A stretch of DNA of 64,000 nt from Alkalimarinus sediminis (GCF_026427595.1 NZ_CP101527.1:2699501-2763500); one strand, 5' to 3'. Positions 55,244 through 64,000 are shown, counted from the stretch's first letter. Numbers and translations are program-made. Notes: generated by a model not told the origin, from the letters alone.

Positions 55244-56731
55244 TTATAATTGCTCGCTCCATTCATGCACCGGTTTGTGACTCATTGTATTGCGGTAATA
55301 GCGGTCTACCAACTCAACGAGTGTTTGCGTTTGATCACACTGCCAGGATAACTTCTCATACATATTGAGCTGCCATCTTGCACCATTCATTCTGGCGGCT
55401 AAACCGTCTCTAATAATGCCTAAGTAATAGGATATCTCACTCTCGGCGATGTTAATGCGTTGCAACCCCTCTTCTGCAATCACAATCATCGAGTCCAGAA
55501 TATCAACAACGGGCAACTCTTTTAACGCCCCCTCTGCGGGTTCAGGCCAAAGCAGTTTGGCATCGAGGCCATGTTTAGCGGCTCGATAGAAATTATGCTC
55601 AGCATATCGAAACGGTATACCCGGTAATATTTTATCAATATGGGGCTTCAAGCCCTCGATCAAGCCGGTCATTAATGCAGCATTCGCAATCATATTATCA
55701 ACACTCGGGCCTGCCGGTAACGAACGGACTTCTATCCTCAAGTGGCCATCACCAACGGGGTCATATATCGGCCTGTTCCAACTCCATACACTACCCTGAT
55801 GTAACCTTAGCTCATCTAAAGGCGGCACCTCCCCAGCCAATGCCAGTTGATGGTTGTTTTCTGAACTGCAAATAGGCATCAATGGTTCGAACAGATAGAC
55901 ATTTTCTGCAAATAGTTCATAGATATCTTGCCGAACCCAACCATGACCAAAAAACACTCTAGCAGGTAGGCGTTTAGACAGTGGCTCATCCATACGGCAG
56001 TCAACTGACTGCTTAAACAGTGCAATTCGAGTCTCATGCCATAATCTCTGGCCAAAAAATAACGGAGAATTTGCGCCTAACGCAAGCACTAGCGGTGTTA
56101 CCAATTGGGCAACATTAAATGACGAAGCAAACTCATCTGGGTTGACACGATAGTGATATTGAAACGAGGTATTAGCCCCTTCAAGAGTGACATCCTGCCA
56201 ACTCAAATCAAGTTCATCTTGCCCTGAGATATGGATATGAAAGTCACTCCCTCGTCTATCCCTCAGCGCGCGAGCCAACGCATGATAACGGGGGATATCA
56301 GTAATTGCATCCATGCCAACATGCTGTTTTTGTAGTGTTGGTAGTATGCCGATAGGTAGAACACGGGCATCATAGGCTTGCGCAGCCGACGAGATCTCAG
56401 ACAGTGCCTTCTTCATCGTCTCGCTTAGCTCAGAAAATGGTTTATTACTGTCCAGTATGGGGTCGAGGTTATACTCAAGATTAAACTGGTTGAGCTCCAA
56501 AGTCAGATGAGGGTCTTGCAAGTCATCTAGAAGCGTTCTATTCAGCGCTAACGGCTGCCCTAGCTTATCCGTGATATAGAGTTCTAGCTCAGCACCATAA
56601 GAACGCTCACCCATACCGAAGTTTTGACGGTCTAGCAGTGTGCGAAAAGCAGAGAGGTTGTCTGCTAAGCGCTCATTGAAGCGAGCAAACTCTTTGGGGC
56701 TAAAGTCGCTTCTATCAATCCATCGTCCCAT
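55244..56731 (-). CDS. GCS2-family carboxylate-amine ligase (glutamate-cysteine ligase-like)
   Basis: 495 residues. It carries GAELELYI near residue 45 and HIHISG at about 170, and later WSWNRPIY, then LRIEVRSLPAGPSVDN. This pattern is that of the GCS2/YbdK family of glutamate-cysteine ligase-like enzymes. YbdK-like members condense glutamate or similar acids with amines and are usually not the main glutathione enzyme. It is the first gene of a two-gene minus-strand operon with the aspartoacylase-like gene. Confidence 0.85.
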   Translation of the reverse strand: MGRWIDRSDFSPKEFARFNERLADNLSAFRTLLDRQNFGMGERSYGAELELYITDKLGQPLALNRTLLDDLQDPHLTLELNQFNLEYNLDPILDSNKPFSELSETMKKALSEISSAAQAYDARVLPIGILPTLQKQHVGMDAITDIPRYHALARALRDRRGSDFHIHISGQDELDLSWQDVTLEGANTSFQYHYRVNPDEFASSFNVAQLVTPLVLALGANSPLFFGQRLWHETRIALFKQSVDCRMDEPLSKRLPARVFFGHGWVRQDIYELFAENVYLFEPLMPICSSENNHQLALAGEVPPLDELRLHQGSVWSWNRPIYDPVGDGHLRIEVRSLPAGPSVDNMIANAALMTGLIEGLKPHIDKILPGIPFRYAEHNFYRAAKHGLDAKLLWPEPAEGALKELPVVDILDSMIVIAEEGLQRINIAESEISYYLGIIRDGLAARMNGARWQLNMYEKLSWQCDQTQTLVELVDRYYRNTMSHKPVHEWSEQL

Positions 56732-56934
56732 AAGGGTGATTCCTCAATAGCTTGCAGATTAATACGGCCTATACTAAGTGTAGGCAGTAATCTCGTCTAA
56801 CAACCATGTATCAGGTCAATTTTTCTTATGATGCAGGGCTAAGATCGTTTGGGTCTTGTAATATCAGACGAGACAACTAACCTGAGACTAACCCAATTAT
56901 ATTACTAAACAAAATCAGACCATTACACGGCACT

Positions 56935-57960
56935 ATGAACAATCCACAAGATCATCACACCACACTCGCAACCGCTGTAGCCGTGTTAAAGCAAGCGGTA
57001 CAAAGCTATGGGCTAGACTTTGATGCAATATCAACTCAAGCAGGTATTCAGCCATCCTCTCTATATGACCCGGGTAACCGTATTCCGGTTAACAAGATCC
57101 AAACCATTTGGAAAGTAGCATTCAACAAAACCAAAGACGATGCATTTGGCCTCACTTATGCGTCTTTCTTTCAGCCAGCGGTACTGCATGGTTTAGGGCT
57201 CGCGTGGTTAACTAGTTCCACGCTAAAAGATAGTCTTAATCGATTGATACGCTACCAACGAGTCCTATCAACCCTCTGCCGTTTTTCACTCGAAGAGAGC
57301 CCTAATCAATACACAATCATCTTTGACCACGAACCTCTTGAGAGCGAGCTAGAGCACATATCGACAGACGCTGTCATTTGTAGCTTCTTCAAAATGTGTA
57401 AAATCAGTATGGGGCCTACCATTACACCCAAATCAGTCTCTATGAAACGCCCTCTCCCTCTCTGCCAAGAGCAGTTTAATTCATTCTTTGGAACAATGGT
57501 GGCGTTTGGCTCAAACCGGAACTGCATCGTTTTTGATAGAGCATTATTAGAAACCATTCAGCCTGCTGCCAATGCTGAGCTAGCGAGGATGAATGATCAA
57601 ATCGTCATGGATTACCTAAGAAAGCTCAATCAAGATGATATTGAGCTACAAGTACAGTCTACTCTAATCGAACAGCTACCCAGCGGCCTTCCTAGCCAAA
57701 AAGAGACCGCATCTGCCCTAAATATGAGCATCAGAAACCTGCAGAGACGCCTTCATGAAAAGGGGTCAAGCTTTAAGCAGTTATTAAACCGGACACGGCA
57801 AGAACTAGCGGTTAACTACCTCAAAGATTCGAATAAGCCGATTATTGAGATCGGCTTTTTACTCGGCTATGTAGATGCCTCAAACTTTGCAAGAGCCTTC
57901 CGCCGTTGGCAAGGTATATCGCCACAGCAATACCGCAAGGAGTATATGATGGCTCATTGA
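56935..57960 (+). CDS. AraC-family transcriptional regulator
   Basis: 341 residues with the Arabinose_bd-type N-terminal domain (about 20-210) and a C-terminal AraC double HTH (about 245-335), with SIRNLQRRLHEKGSSFKQLL and IGFLLGYVDASNFARAFRRW. The ligand is unknown. It converges with tehB, with only four bases between the stop codons. It is divergent from the GCS2-ligase operon (about 200 bp between the starts), which is a plausible target. Confidence 0.9.
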   Translation: MNNPQDHHTTLATAVAVLKQAVQSYGLDFDAISTQAGIQPSSLYDPGNRIPVNKIQTIWKVAFNKTKDDAFGLTYASFFQPAVLHGLGLAWLTSSTLKDSLNRLIRYQRVLSTLCRFSLEESPNQYTIIFDHEPLESELEHISTDAVICSFFKMCKISMGPTITPKSVSMKRPLPLCQEQFNSFFGTMVAFGSNRNCIVFDRALLETIQPAANAELARMNDQIVMDYLRKLNQDDIELQVQSTLIEQLPSGLPSQKETASALNMSIRNLQRRLHEKGSSFKQLLNRTRQELAVNYLKDSNKPIIEIGFLLGYVDASNFARAFRRWQGISPQQYRKEYMMAH

Positions 57961-57964
57961 GCTG

Positions 57965-58531
57965 TTAGCTAGGCTTTCGCGCCAGCATGGTCGCAAACTG
58001 CAATTGCGCACCATTATGCATGGTACCAACATCTTCGTTGTACTTGATCAGCTCCCAACCTTCGTACGCTTCATTCAACTGCCCCGTTTTTAATGTAAAC
58101 GGAAAGGGCACAGGGCACGGATGCTGCTCGGTATTCATGGCGCACACAATCAGGTTATAACCACCTGCTAGCGTATGCTCTTGCATATTGGCAATCACCG
58201 CATCAACACGAGACGGGTCAAGAAACATTAGGGTTACGGTGCAAGCAATAAATCCATAATCTGCCTCAAGACTCGCACTGTTAATGTCATACAGTTGCGC
58301 CTTAATATTACTCATCCCCTCTTCACTAATAATGCTTTTAAGCATATCTATAGCGCCGGGGTTGGCGTCTATGGCGGTAACGTTAAATCCTAACTGACCA
58401 AGATACAAAGCATTACGCCCATTTGAACACCCCATATCTAACGCATCACAAGGTGTAATTATGTTGCACGCTTCAACGACTTCACTATGCGCAGGGTTTA
58501 AGCCATAGCGGCTGTTTAGATCAATTGTCAT
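57965..58531 (-). CDS. tehB: TehB-type SAM methyltransferase
   Basis: 188 residues from the ATG at 58531 (a GTG at 58540 is less likely). The SAM motif LDMGCSNGRNALYL, the THSEV-like start (PAHSEVVEA), VTLMFLDPSRV and the C-terminal YEGWELIKYNEDVGTMH all match E. coli TehB, which volatilises or methylates tellurite and contributes to its resistance. No tehA partner is adjacent. tpm, which also handles chalcogens, lies elsewhere at 3.6 kb. Confidence 0.92.
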   Translation of the reverse strand: MTIDLNSRYGLNPAHSEVVEACNIITPCDALDMGCSNGRNALYLGQLGFNVTAIDANPGAIDMLKSIISEEGMSNIKAQLYDINSASLEADYGFIACTVTLMFLDPSRVDAVIANMQEHTLAGGYNLIVCAMNTEQHPCPVPFPFTLKTGQLNEAYEGWELIKYNEDVGTMHNGAQLQFATMLARKPS

Positions 58532-59144
58532 GGTAACCACTTAGTTTTAGAAATGAAGGGCGGTATCTTATTACTAATATAAACCTAGCGACTTAATGAA
58601 CATCAATGGGCTGCGATTTATGGGGTTTAGGAAGGCTGTTCTAAGTTGTTATCTGATTCGTTTCTGATTCGATGAATAATATCGGGTGTGCTTGCGCACC
58701 TCTAGACTGAGTTCTTTAATACTAAACAGACCCTTTTTGCGCCAAAGCCCCCTTCTACACCTTCTTATCGTATGTTTAATGAGCATTTGTAGGAGGAGCG
58801 CTTAGCCGCGAATCATTGTTAATAGATACTTTCGCATAACTGTTGCTCTCACCTCAATATTTTTACTCTGACCCTAATATTCTGACACTAATATTCCTGC
58901 AACATGGAGCTAGCAAAAACACATTCTTGAAAAATAGCTGCTAGGTTGATGTTGCATTCTGCTCAACGCCGTAGACATTAGTGTTTTTATTCTATTACAG
59001 TACCTATAAGCAGTTAAAATGACGACGTGTCATATTTATAATCGTAACGAGTCAACTTTTTTTTGGGATGAGATAGCAACCCGTGAGGCTCTGCTAATCT
59101 CCACTCTAGAACTGCTAATCGACCCTTGAAAGGATAGTGGTTCA
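58532..59144. other. 613-bp intergenic region upstream of the diguanylate cyclase
   Basis: I see no open frame with good signals and no tRNA. It holds the GGTGTGC-TT-GCGCACC palindrome (58685-58700) and a REP-like stretch, TGTAGGAGGAGCGC and following bases (58788-58814), like the extragenic GTAGGAGCG...CGCGA elements of pseudomonads and relatives. It also has a T-rich run near 59057. The promoter of the cyclase gene should lie in its last 150 bp. Confidence 0.5.
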
Positions 59145-60344
59145 TTGAAAAAGCTAATCAAGAGTACAGCAGATACATCCTTAAGTTTCGAGGAGTATGA
59201 ATTTCAATTCAGGCTGCCGGTTGTGCAGATGGGGTTGCTTTGCTGTTCAATTATATATATTGCTGGCCTGCCTATATACCTTTCTCTATTTCCTGAAGAG
59301 CTGCATGGGGTTATTTTTTGGACAGAGCTCCCCGTTGTCATGCTGCCCTTGTGGCTACTCACATTCAGCTATTTCTATGAAGTGCCTTTGCTATCCGAGG
59401 TACGCTCTTGGTTGGCTGCTTATGTATATCTGGCGGCAGGCATTTGTCACGCGGTTTTTAATACTCTAAATCATAAATATGGCACGCCAATGGTGGGCGA
59501 CATTTTACCCATGATATTTCTATTCGGCTGCCTATTTTGTGGCTTGAATACGAAACAAGCGGGCATCACTTCTGGAATTATCTTTCTTTCAATCGTATCC
59601 GCTACGCTATGGGCGGATTATGCATGGCCCATTGTAGTTAATCAATTTGCGCAATGGTTATTCTTCATTGCGGTAATATTATTTACCAACTATCAAAGCC
59701 AAATTATGTTGCGCAAAGTGTATGATTATCAAAAGGAGCTTAAAAATAAGTCATCTACCGATAGCTTAACCGGGCTTCTTAATCGATCTGCACTTGACGA
59801 GCACTTTGCGGTTCTTCGCCGACAGTCAGTGCGAGAGAACAAAGCTTTCTGCTTGCTAATCATTGATCTTGATTACTTCAAAGAACTCAACGACGGCCAC
59901 GGCCACCTAGAGGGTGATCAAGCGCTTGTTACCATAGCCAATATTTTACAATCTAGCGCTAGAAGGCCATTAGATTGTGCATGCAGATGGGGTGGTGATG
60001 AGTTTATTATCATCTTCTACGATGTAGTTTATGAAGATATATCTGAGATGTGTCGTTTAATAAAAGAGAGGCTTCAATACTCTGCTATCAATAACCCCAT
60101 GAGCGAATTTAATGGTCATCAAACCATCACCATAGGAGGTATTCTTGGAAAGCTAGGCCACCTTACTGACCGCGAAATAATTAACCTGGCAGACCTAGCA
60201 CTCTATGAAGCTAAACAAGAAGGCAGAAATACCCACTTAATTCATACCTACAACACGTCTGACAGAAATAAATTGAATAACGCCAAAACTGAAAACAACT
60301 TGGCGGATTCAACCTCATCAGCAAGCGAATCTAACTGCAGATAA
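59145..60344 (+). CDS. membrane diguanylate cyclase (GGDEF)
   Basis: 399 residues, from a TTG with AAGGA about 10 bases upstream. About six membrane helices (residues about 27-190) form an MASE-like sensor, then a short coiled coil leads into the GGDEF domain (about 205-375). The motif RWGGDEF is intact, and an inhibitory RxxD site (RPLD) lies five residues before it, so it should make c-di-GMP under product control. The last 20 residues are Ser/Asn-rich and disordered. The opposing EAL protein lies at 36.8 kb. Confidence 0.93.
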   Translation: MKKLIKSTADTSLSFEEYEFQFRLPVVQMGLLCCSIIYIAGLPIYLSLFPEELHGVIFWTELPVVMLPLWLLTFSYFYEVPLLSEVRSWLAAYVYLAAGICHAVFNTLNHKYGTPMVGDILPMIFLFGCLFCGLNTKQAGITSGIIFLSIVSATLWADYAWPIVVNQFAQWLFFIAVILFTNYQSQIMLRKVYDYQKELKNKSSTDSLTGLLNRSALDEHFAVLRRQSVRENKAFCLLIIDLDYFKELNDGHGHLEGDQALVTIANILQSSARRPLDCACRWGGDEFIIIFYDVVYEDISEMCRLIKERLQYSAINNPMSEFNGHQTITIGGILGKLGHLTDREIINLADLALYEAKQEGRNTHLIHTYNTSDRNKLNNAKTENNLADSTSSASESNCR

Positions 60345-60466
60345 TAAAACAGTACCCTAGTATGCCTCTCTGCTAGTCGCCATTATGCCTCCCCACTAAT
60401 ATCTTTTAAATTGATACCCTTTGGGTGTAACCTTCATAATACTGAAATCATTAATATGGTGATAAA

Positions 60467-61144
60467 ATGTGCGGCCGAATGAATGTGACTGATGACCCAT
60501 TTCTTAGAGGGCTGTTAGATTCTATTGGCGTGTCTTCTGGCCAGGTCATAGCGTCGCCAGATATTGCCCCCGGTGCCAAGCTCTCAATAATACGTCAGGC
60601 TGGCGGTCAGCGTCTGGTCACTGACGCGAGTTGGTGGTTATTACTAGATCAACAGACGCTTAAACCCAACTACCGCTATACATCATTTAATTCCAGATAC
60701 GACAAACTTAACACGCCACAATCAATTTCGTTCACGTCCTACCGGCAGGGTCGCTGTATTGTGCCAGCCTCAGGGTTTGTTGAAGGACTTGGAGACAAAA
60801 AAACATACTTTCAGATTGAGCCAATAGATAGCGCTATCGCATTTGGCGGTTTGTATAAAGAGTGGTTAAATAATTCAACAGGCGAGCTCATCTACTCTGC
60901 ATCGATAATCACGCTACCGCCTCATCCGAAACTCAAACATATTCACCCAAAATCAACACCACTTATGCTGCCATACACAGACAAACAGACCATAGACATG
61001 TGGCTAAACCCTGAATTTACTCAAGTAGAGGCATTTCAAGACCTCCTCCACCCAACGTTGCATGCAGATTTAAGCGTTACTCAGATAGACAAGCCAAGTA
61101 AGCGAAATATCATCGCAGAACGCTTTGTCATAGCGGCTGATTAG
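60467..61144 (+). CDS. SRAP-domain protein (HMCES/YedK family)
   Basis: 225 residues. Protects abasic sites in single-stranded DNA by forming a thiazolidine crosslink through its N-terminal cysteine. The start ATG at 60467 is fixed by the required Cys2 (MCGR). The other active-site residues are present as Glu106 (GFVEG) and His160 (HIHPKSTPLML). The usual GFYEW reads GFVEGLG here, a departure in the loop around the catalytic Glu. A GGTGA site precedes the start. Confidence 0.92.
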   Translation: MCGRMNVTDDPFLRGLLDSIGVSSGQVIASPDIAPGAKLSIIRQAGGQRLVTDASWWLLLDQQTLKPNYRYTSFNSRYDKLNTPQSISFTSYRQGRCIVPASGFVEGLGDKKTYFQIEPIDSAIAFGGLYKEWLNNSTGELIYSASIITLPPHPKLKHIHPKSTPLMLPYTDKQTIDMWLNPEFTQVEAFQDLLHPTLHADLSVTQIDKPSKRNIIAERFVIAAD

Positions 61145-61340
61145 ATATGTAGAAAGCAGTGAGCGTTCGCGCCTTAATTCCAGTCGTTTCTCCCTGTATC
61201 ACGGCTACTATTTATAACGTCTCAAGTAATACCTACTGCTGTAAGTAGTTTCCGCTATCAAGCATAGCCCGCCTATAAAATGACGTTAGATACGTCATAA
61301 AATGACTGGCGATTGGCGCTTAGTGACCCGCATCAGCCCC

Positions 61341-61378
61341 CTCCTCTTTATATGATGTTTATAGATTAAAAAGAGGAG
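61341..61378 (+). promoter_or_regulatory. inverted repeat occluding the lpxC ribosome-binding site
   Basis: Perfect arms CTCCTCTTT (61341-61349) and AAAGAGGAG (61370-61378) with a 20-base loop. The right arm is the Shine-Dalgarno sequence just before the lpxC ATG, so the mRNA leader can fold to hide it. A thermosensor or ligand-controlled switch is possible. Confidence 0.6.
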
Positions 61379-61382
61379 ATAC

Positions 61383-62378
61383 ATGATGAGTTCATTAAAA
61401 TCCCATTATCAGACAACTATCGACAAAGCTATCAGCTTTGTGGGCATTGGTGTTCACTCTGGCGAAGTGGCTATATTAAAATTGAAGCCGACAACGATGA
61501 CGCGAGGCATTGTCTTTAGGCGCATGGATGTATCACCCGATAAAAGAGAGATTCTTGCTCGTCAGTACAATGTCAGCAGCACAACACTCTCAACGACGTT
61601 GACCAATGATTACGGAACCTCGGTTTCTACAGTAGAACATTTGATGGCTGCTCTCTATGGGTGCGGCATTGACAATGTGATTGTAGAGGTCGACGGCCCT
61701 GAAATACCCATTCTTGATGGTAGCGCAAGAGATTTTGTCGTTAACATCGAGCAAGCGGGGGTGCGCTATCTGGAGAAAGAGCGCTCCGTCTTGTGGGTTC
61801 AACGCAAAGTAGAGGTTGTTGATGGTGATAAGTCAGCGATGTTTCTGCCAAGCTTTTCTCAATCATTTTCTGTTAGCTTGGATTTTCCGGGTACCGCCAT
61901 CGGGCAACAGGCCTTTCGTTATGATAGCAGTAGCTTAGGCTTCAAACAGCAAGTTGCTAATGCAAGAACATTTGGTTTCGCAGAACAAGTGGAGGCACTT
62001 AAAGCAGCAGGATTCGCCAAGGGTGGGTTGTTGAGCAACGCCATTTTAGTAGATAAAGAGAAGGTCGTTAACCCAGAACAGCTACGCTATAAAACAGAAT
62101 TTGCGCGTCATAAAGTACTAGATGCAATGGGAGATTTAGCACTCTCGGGCTACCCTATTATCGCCGACTACCACTCTCACAAAGGTGGTCATGATTTAAA
62201 CCATAAGCTTGTTACCAAGTTAATGGCAGACCAACGTAACTGGCGCCTGATGACCTATACAGAGTATGCAGACCTAGTTGGACCTCAATTTATTGCAAGC
62301 AGTAAATCTGCTCATAAAACGGGTGAGATCAGTTTTAGTCATGATGCTCTGGCGCATGCACGATTAAAAGAGGGGTAA
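61383..62378 (+). CDS. lpxC: UDP-3-O-acyl-N-acetylglucosamine deacetylase (LpxC) homologue
   Basis: Deacetylates UDP-3-O-acyl-GlcNAc, the committed step of lipid A synthesis. 331 residues from the ATG at 61383 (another ATG follows directly at 61386). The zinc ligands of the family are present as His86 (VEHLMAALYG), His243 and Asp247 (RHKVLDAMGDL), and the catalytic His270 lies in HKGGHDLNH. The gene is not beside ftsZ, where gammaproteobacterial lpxC normally lies, so it may be a second copy. GAGGAG precedes the start but sits in an inverted repeat. Confidence 0.88.
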   Translation: MMSSLKSHYQTTIDKAISFVGIGVHSGEVAILKLKPTTMTRGIVFRRMDVSPDKREILARQYNVSSTTLSTTLTNDYGTSVSTVEHLMAALYGCGIDNVIVEVDGPEIPILDGSARDFVVNIEQAGVRYLEKERSVLWVQRKVEVVDGDKSAMFLPSFSQSFSVSLDFPGTAIGQQAFRYDSSSLGFKQQVANARTFGFAEQVEALKAAGFAKGGLLSNAILVDKEKVVNPEQLRYKTEFARHKVLDAMGDLALSGYPIIADYHSHKGGHDLNHKLVTKLMADQRNWRLMTYTEYADLVGPQFIASSKSAHKTGEISFSHDALAHARLKEG

Positions 62379-62446
62379 ACATCATTACCTATAGTCGAAG
62401 CATAAAAGCCAGTACCGAACAGGCCTGAAAAACAGGCCTGACAACT

Positions 62447-63424
62447 TTATTCTGTTTGGCTCTTAAGTAGCTCTTTTAGCTTTTCAATACCGTCTTGCTG
62501 GGTTATTTCATCACCCAAAAGCTTTTCGAGAGCGGTCACATCGCAACAGTGATTAAACCCCACCGACTGTAACTGGGTAGCCGCAGACTCAGCAATAGCA
62601 TGAGGTATCCATTTTATAAGGCCAGGCAACCATACAGGAAGCGGAAGCGTTTTTACCTTGTTCTCAATGCGTTTTTCAGTTCTTATTTCTGTGAACATCT
62701 GGTTAAACGATACTGGCAGTCGGTAAGCAACATTGAGCGCACACCGGAGTGAGGCTTCTTTTGTATCCCCTCCCACCGAAGAAACAATCTTCTCACTCAA
62801 CTGCACCACAACACGAGCATAGTCTTCTACGGTAATAACAGAATACTCCTGCTCACCTCTACCCACTCTTACCCCTAATCGGGAGAGAAGCACCAACCCT
62901 TTCATTAAGAGTGAATCAGAAGGACCTAAAATAAATCGAGGTCTAAGGCAAAAAGCCCACTTGTCATCTCTAGACATGGCCTCAATAATCAGCTGTTCAG
63001 CCTGTGCACGAGAGCGCTCGAGAGCTGTTTCTGGTTGCACAAGCTCAGACTCAAGCACTCGCTTATTGGAATTACGCCCCTGTATGGATAGGGTGCTGCC
63101 ATAAATAATACCTTTAGTATTGTCATTGCATTTAGACAAGAGGTTGTGTGTACCTAATACATTGGTTTCATAAAAACCTGTTTTAAGGAAATCTACTTGT
63201 TTAATACCGAAGTGGAAAAGCAAGTGAGGCTCTTTGAAGAAGAGACTGTCGGGTACATCAGGCAAATTGCCTTCGATAACCTCTACAAAGTCGCGAGGAG
63301 GAAATACTTTGTCTTTTTTTACCAGCGCCCTAACCGCTACACTACCGCTGGGAAGCAGGGCAAGCTGGTCAAGAATAGCCTGCCCCACATAACCGGTCGC
63401 GCCGGTTAATACAACTCTTAGCAT
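62447..63424 (-). CDS. extended SDR-like NAD-binding protein lacking the catalytic Tyr/Lys
   Basis: 325 residues. The Rossmann motif GATGYVG (residues 8-14) is typical of NAD-dependent epimerase/dehydratases, but the place of the YxxxK motif reads LERSR (in TALERSRAQAEQLI), so Tyr and Lys are replaced. It may be a binding or sensing protein or a diverged reductase. It lies 54 bases downstream of the ABC1-type kinase gene on the same strand, probably co-transcribed. Confidence 0.75.
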   Translation of the reverse strand: MLRVVLTGATGYVGQAILDQLALLPSGSVAVRALVKKDKVFPPRDFVEVIEGNLPDVPDSLFFKEPHLLFHFGIKQVDFLKTGFYETNVLGTHNLLSKCNDNTKGIIYGSTLSIQGRNSNKRVLESELVQPETALERSRAQAEQLIIEAMSRDDKWAFCLRPRFILGPSDSLLMKGLVLLSRLGVRVGRGEQEYSVITVEDYARVVVQLSEKIVSSVGGDTKEASLRCALNVAYRLPVSFNQMFTEIRTEKRIENKVKTLPLPVWLPGLIKWIPHAIAESAATQLQSVGFNHCCDVTALEKLLGDEITQQDGIEKLKELLKSQTE

Positions 63425-63478
63425 GTTGAGTGTTTCACTTTATATTTTATTTTTGTTGGTATCTGGATGCTGCTTTTA

Positions 63479-64000
63479 TTATAGCCGCTCAAAACGCTTC
63501 AAATAAGGTTTTAGTAGATCTCGTCCGTTAAATTCAGCTTCTAGTACCGAGATAAACGTATAAACACCAACCAGTTTCCGATTTAGAAAAACAAACTCTT
63601 TAGGGGGGATTTTAAAGTATCGGTTAATAGCCGACACTGCCGCCCGTTTGGCCACGCGCGTGGGCAGGTCACTCTGTTTCCAACGATACTCGCCCTTGTC
63701 ATTCAGTGCATAATCTGGCACTTCTACCTTGCGGTCAGCCAACGGTTCCAGTACGGCCATACAGACACCACCAAACTCTTCGAGCACTTTTTCCGGCCAG
63801 TCATCATGCATAAAGTTGAGTTTGATACCGCCTTCGATCACTCGTTTGAGGTCTCTCGTATAAGAGGCATAGATCATATCGCAAACAGGGTCGATAAATG
63901 CGTCTGGGTACTTTTGCACAGCACCAAAATCAAGAAGCACAATTCTATCCTCTGCATGCTTTTCATCTGCAAGTCGGATTCTATAATTGCCAAAATTGGG
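63479..64000 (-). CDS. ABC1/UbiB-type atypical kinase, partial
   Basis: The N-terminal part lies beyond the window; about 173 C-terminal residues are visible, and the frame is open to base 64000. It contains the kinase-like metal-binding DFG in VLLDFGAVQ, preceded by PNFGNYRIR, which resembles the catalytic loop of the AarF/UbiB family. Members act in ubiquinone synthesis or other lipid-linked tasks. The gene may be an operon partner of the degenerate SDR protein. Confidence 0.72.
   Translation of the reverse strand, partial: PNFGNYRIRLADEKHAEDRIVLLDFGAVQKYPDAFIDPVCDMIYASYTRDLKRVIEGGIKLNFMHDDWPEKVLEEFGGVCMAVLEPLADRKVEVPDYALNDKGEYRWKQSDLPTRVAKRAAVSAINRYFKIPPKEFVFLNRKLVGVYTFISVLEAEFNGRDLLKPYLKRFERL

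Overview
The window looks like chromosome of a marine-type gammaproteobacterium of the Oceanospirillales/Alteromonadales kind. Support comes from the gamma-specific small genes yibL, yacL, yehS, yqaA and tehB, the monomeric 744-residue isocitrate dehydrogenase, a Vibrio-like zinc (Zrg) gene set, a DUF6160-type surface protein, and a base composition that looks moderate (roughly mid-40s % GC by eye). I cannot name a genus. I saw no rRNA, tRNA, CRISPR array, insertion sequence or prophage. Genes are densely packed, with both ends of the window cut inside genes (a SIMPL-domain protein at the left, an ABC1/UbiB-type kinase at the right).

Layout. 1-4.3 kb: SIMPL protein (partial), beta-carbonic anhydrase, LysR regulator, PPK2 polyphosphate kinase with an adjacent lysine/alanine-rich histone H1-like protein, and thiopurine methyltransferase. 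4.4-7.8 kb: a two-gene operon of an FAD dehydrogenase and a thiamine-diphosphate enzyme. 8.1-12.2 kb: DUF6160-type protein, an unusual MiaA homologue, a small membrane protein, YehS, YibL. 12.3-16 kb: zinc-type operon (small Cys/His secreted protein, His-rich ZrgA, ABC ATPase, FtsX-like permease, DUF3299). 16-19.3 kb: ribbon-helix-helix-like protein, a Lys/Ala/Pro-rich protein with a helix-hairpin-helix end, and monomeric Icd, the last two converging on a textbook terminator. 19.6-22.7 kb: LysR/azoreductase divergent pair, YacL, periplasmic binding protein, then a 43-residue HTH gene.

23-32.7 kb is an assimilatory nitrate cluster: a fused PP2C phosphatase/Ser-Thr kinase and an MFS nitrate transporter on the minus strand, and divergent nirB, nirD and nasA on the plus strand. 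The shared 0.4-kb promoter region carries a near-consensus sigma-54 promoter for nirB with two NtrC-like sites upstream and a weaker sigma-54-like site facing the transporter, so nitrogen limitation is the likely trigger. Nitrate is imported, reduced by NasA to nitrite, and by NirBD to ammonium. Hairpins sit between nirD and nasA, and two copies of a 63-bp interspersed repeat flank parts of the cluster.

33-46.9 kb: glyoxalase I, arylsulfatase, a class D beta-lactamase, a GGDEF/EAL protein, an autotransporter, a leucine-rich-repeat protein kinase beside a SulP transporter, an RsuA-type pseudouridine synthase and a YebC-family protein. 47-54 kb: a membrane-anchored P-loop ATPase coupled to an MscS-like channel gene (the best candidate here for an undescribed system), a second RsuA-type enzyme, ArfB, a response regulator with TPRs, YqaA. 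54-64 kb: an aspartoacylase-family/GCS2-ligase pair, AraC regulator, TehB, diguanylate cyclase, SRAP protein, an LpxC homologue whose ribosome-binding site lies in a 9-bp inverted repeat, and an SDR-like protein lacking the usual catalytic Tyr/Lys next to the ABC1 kinase.
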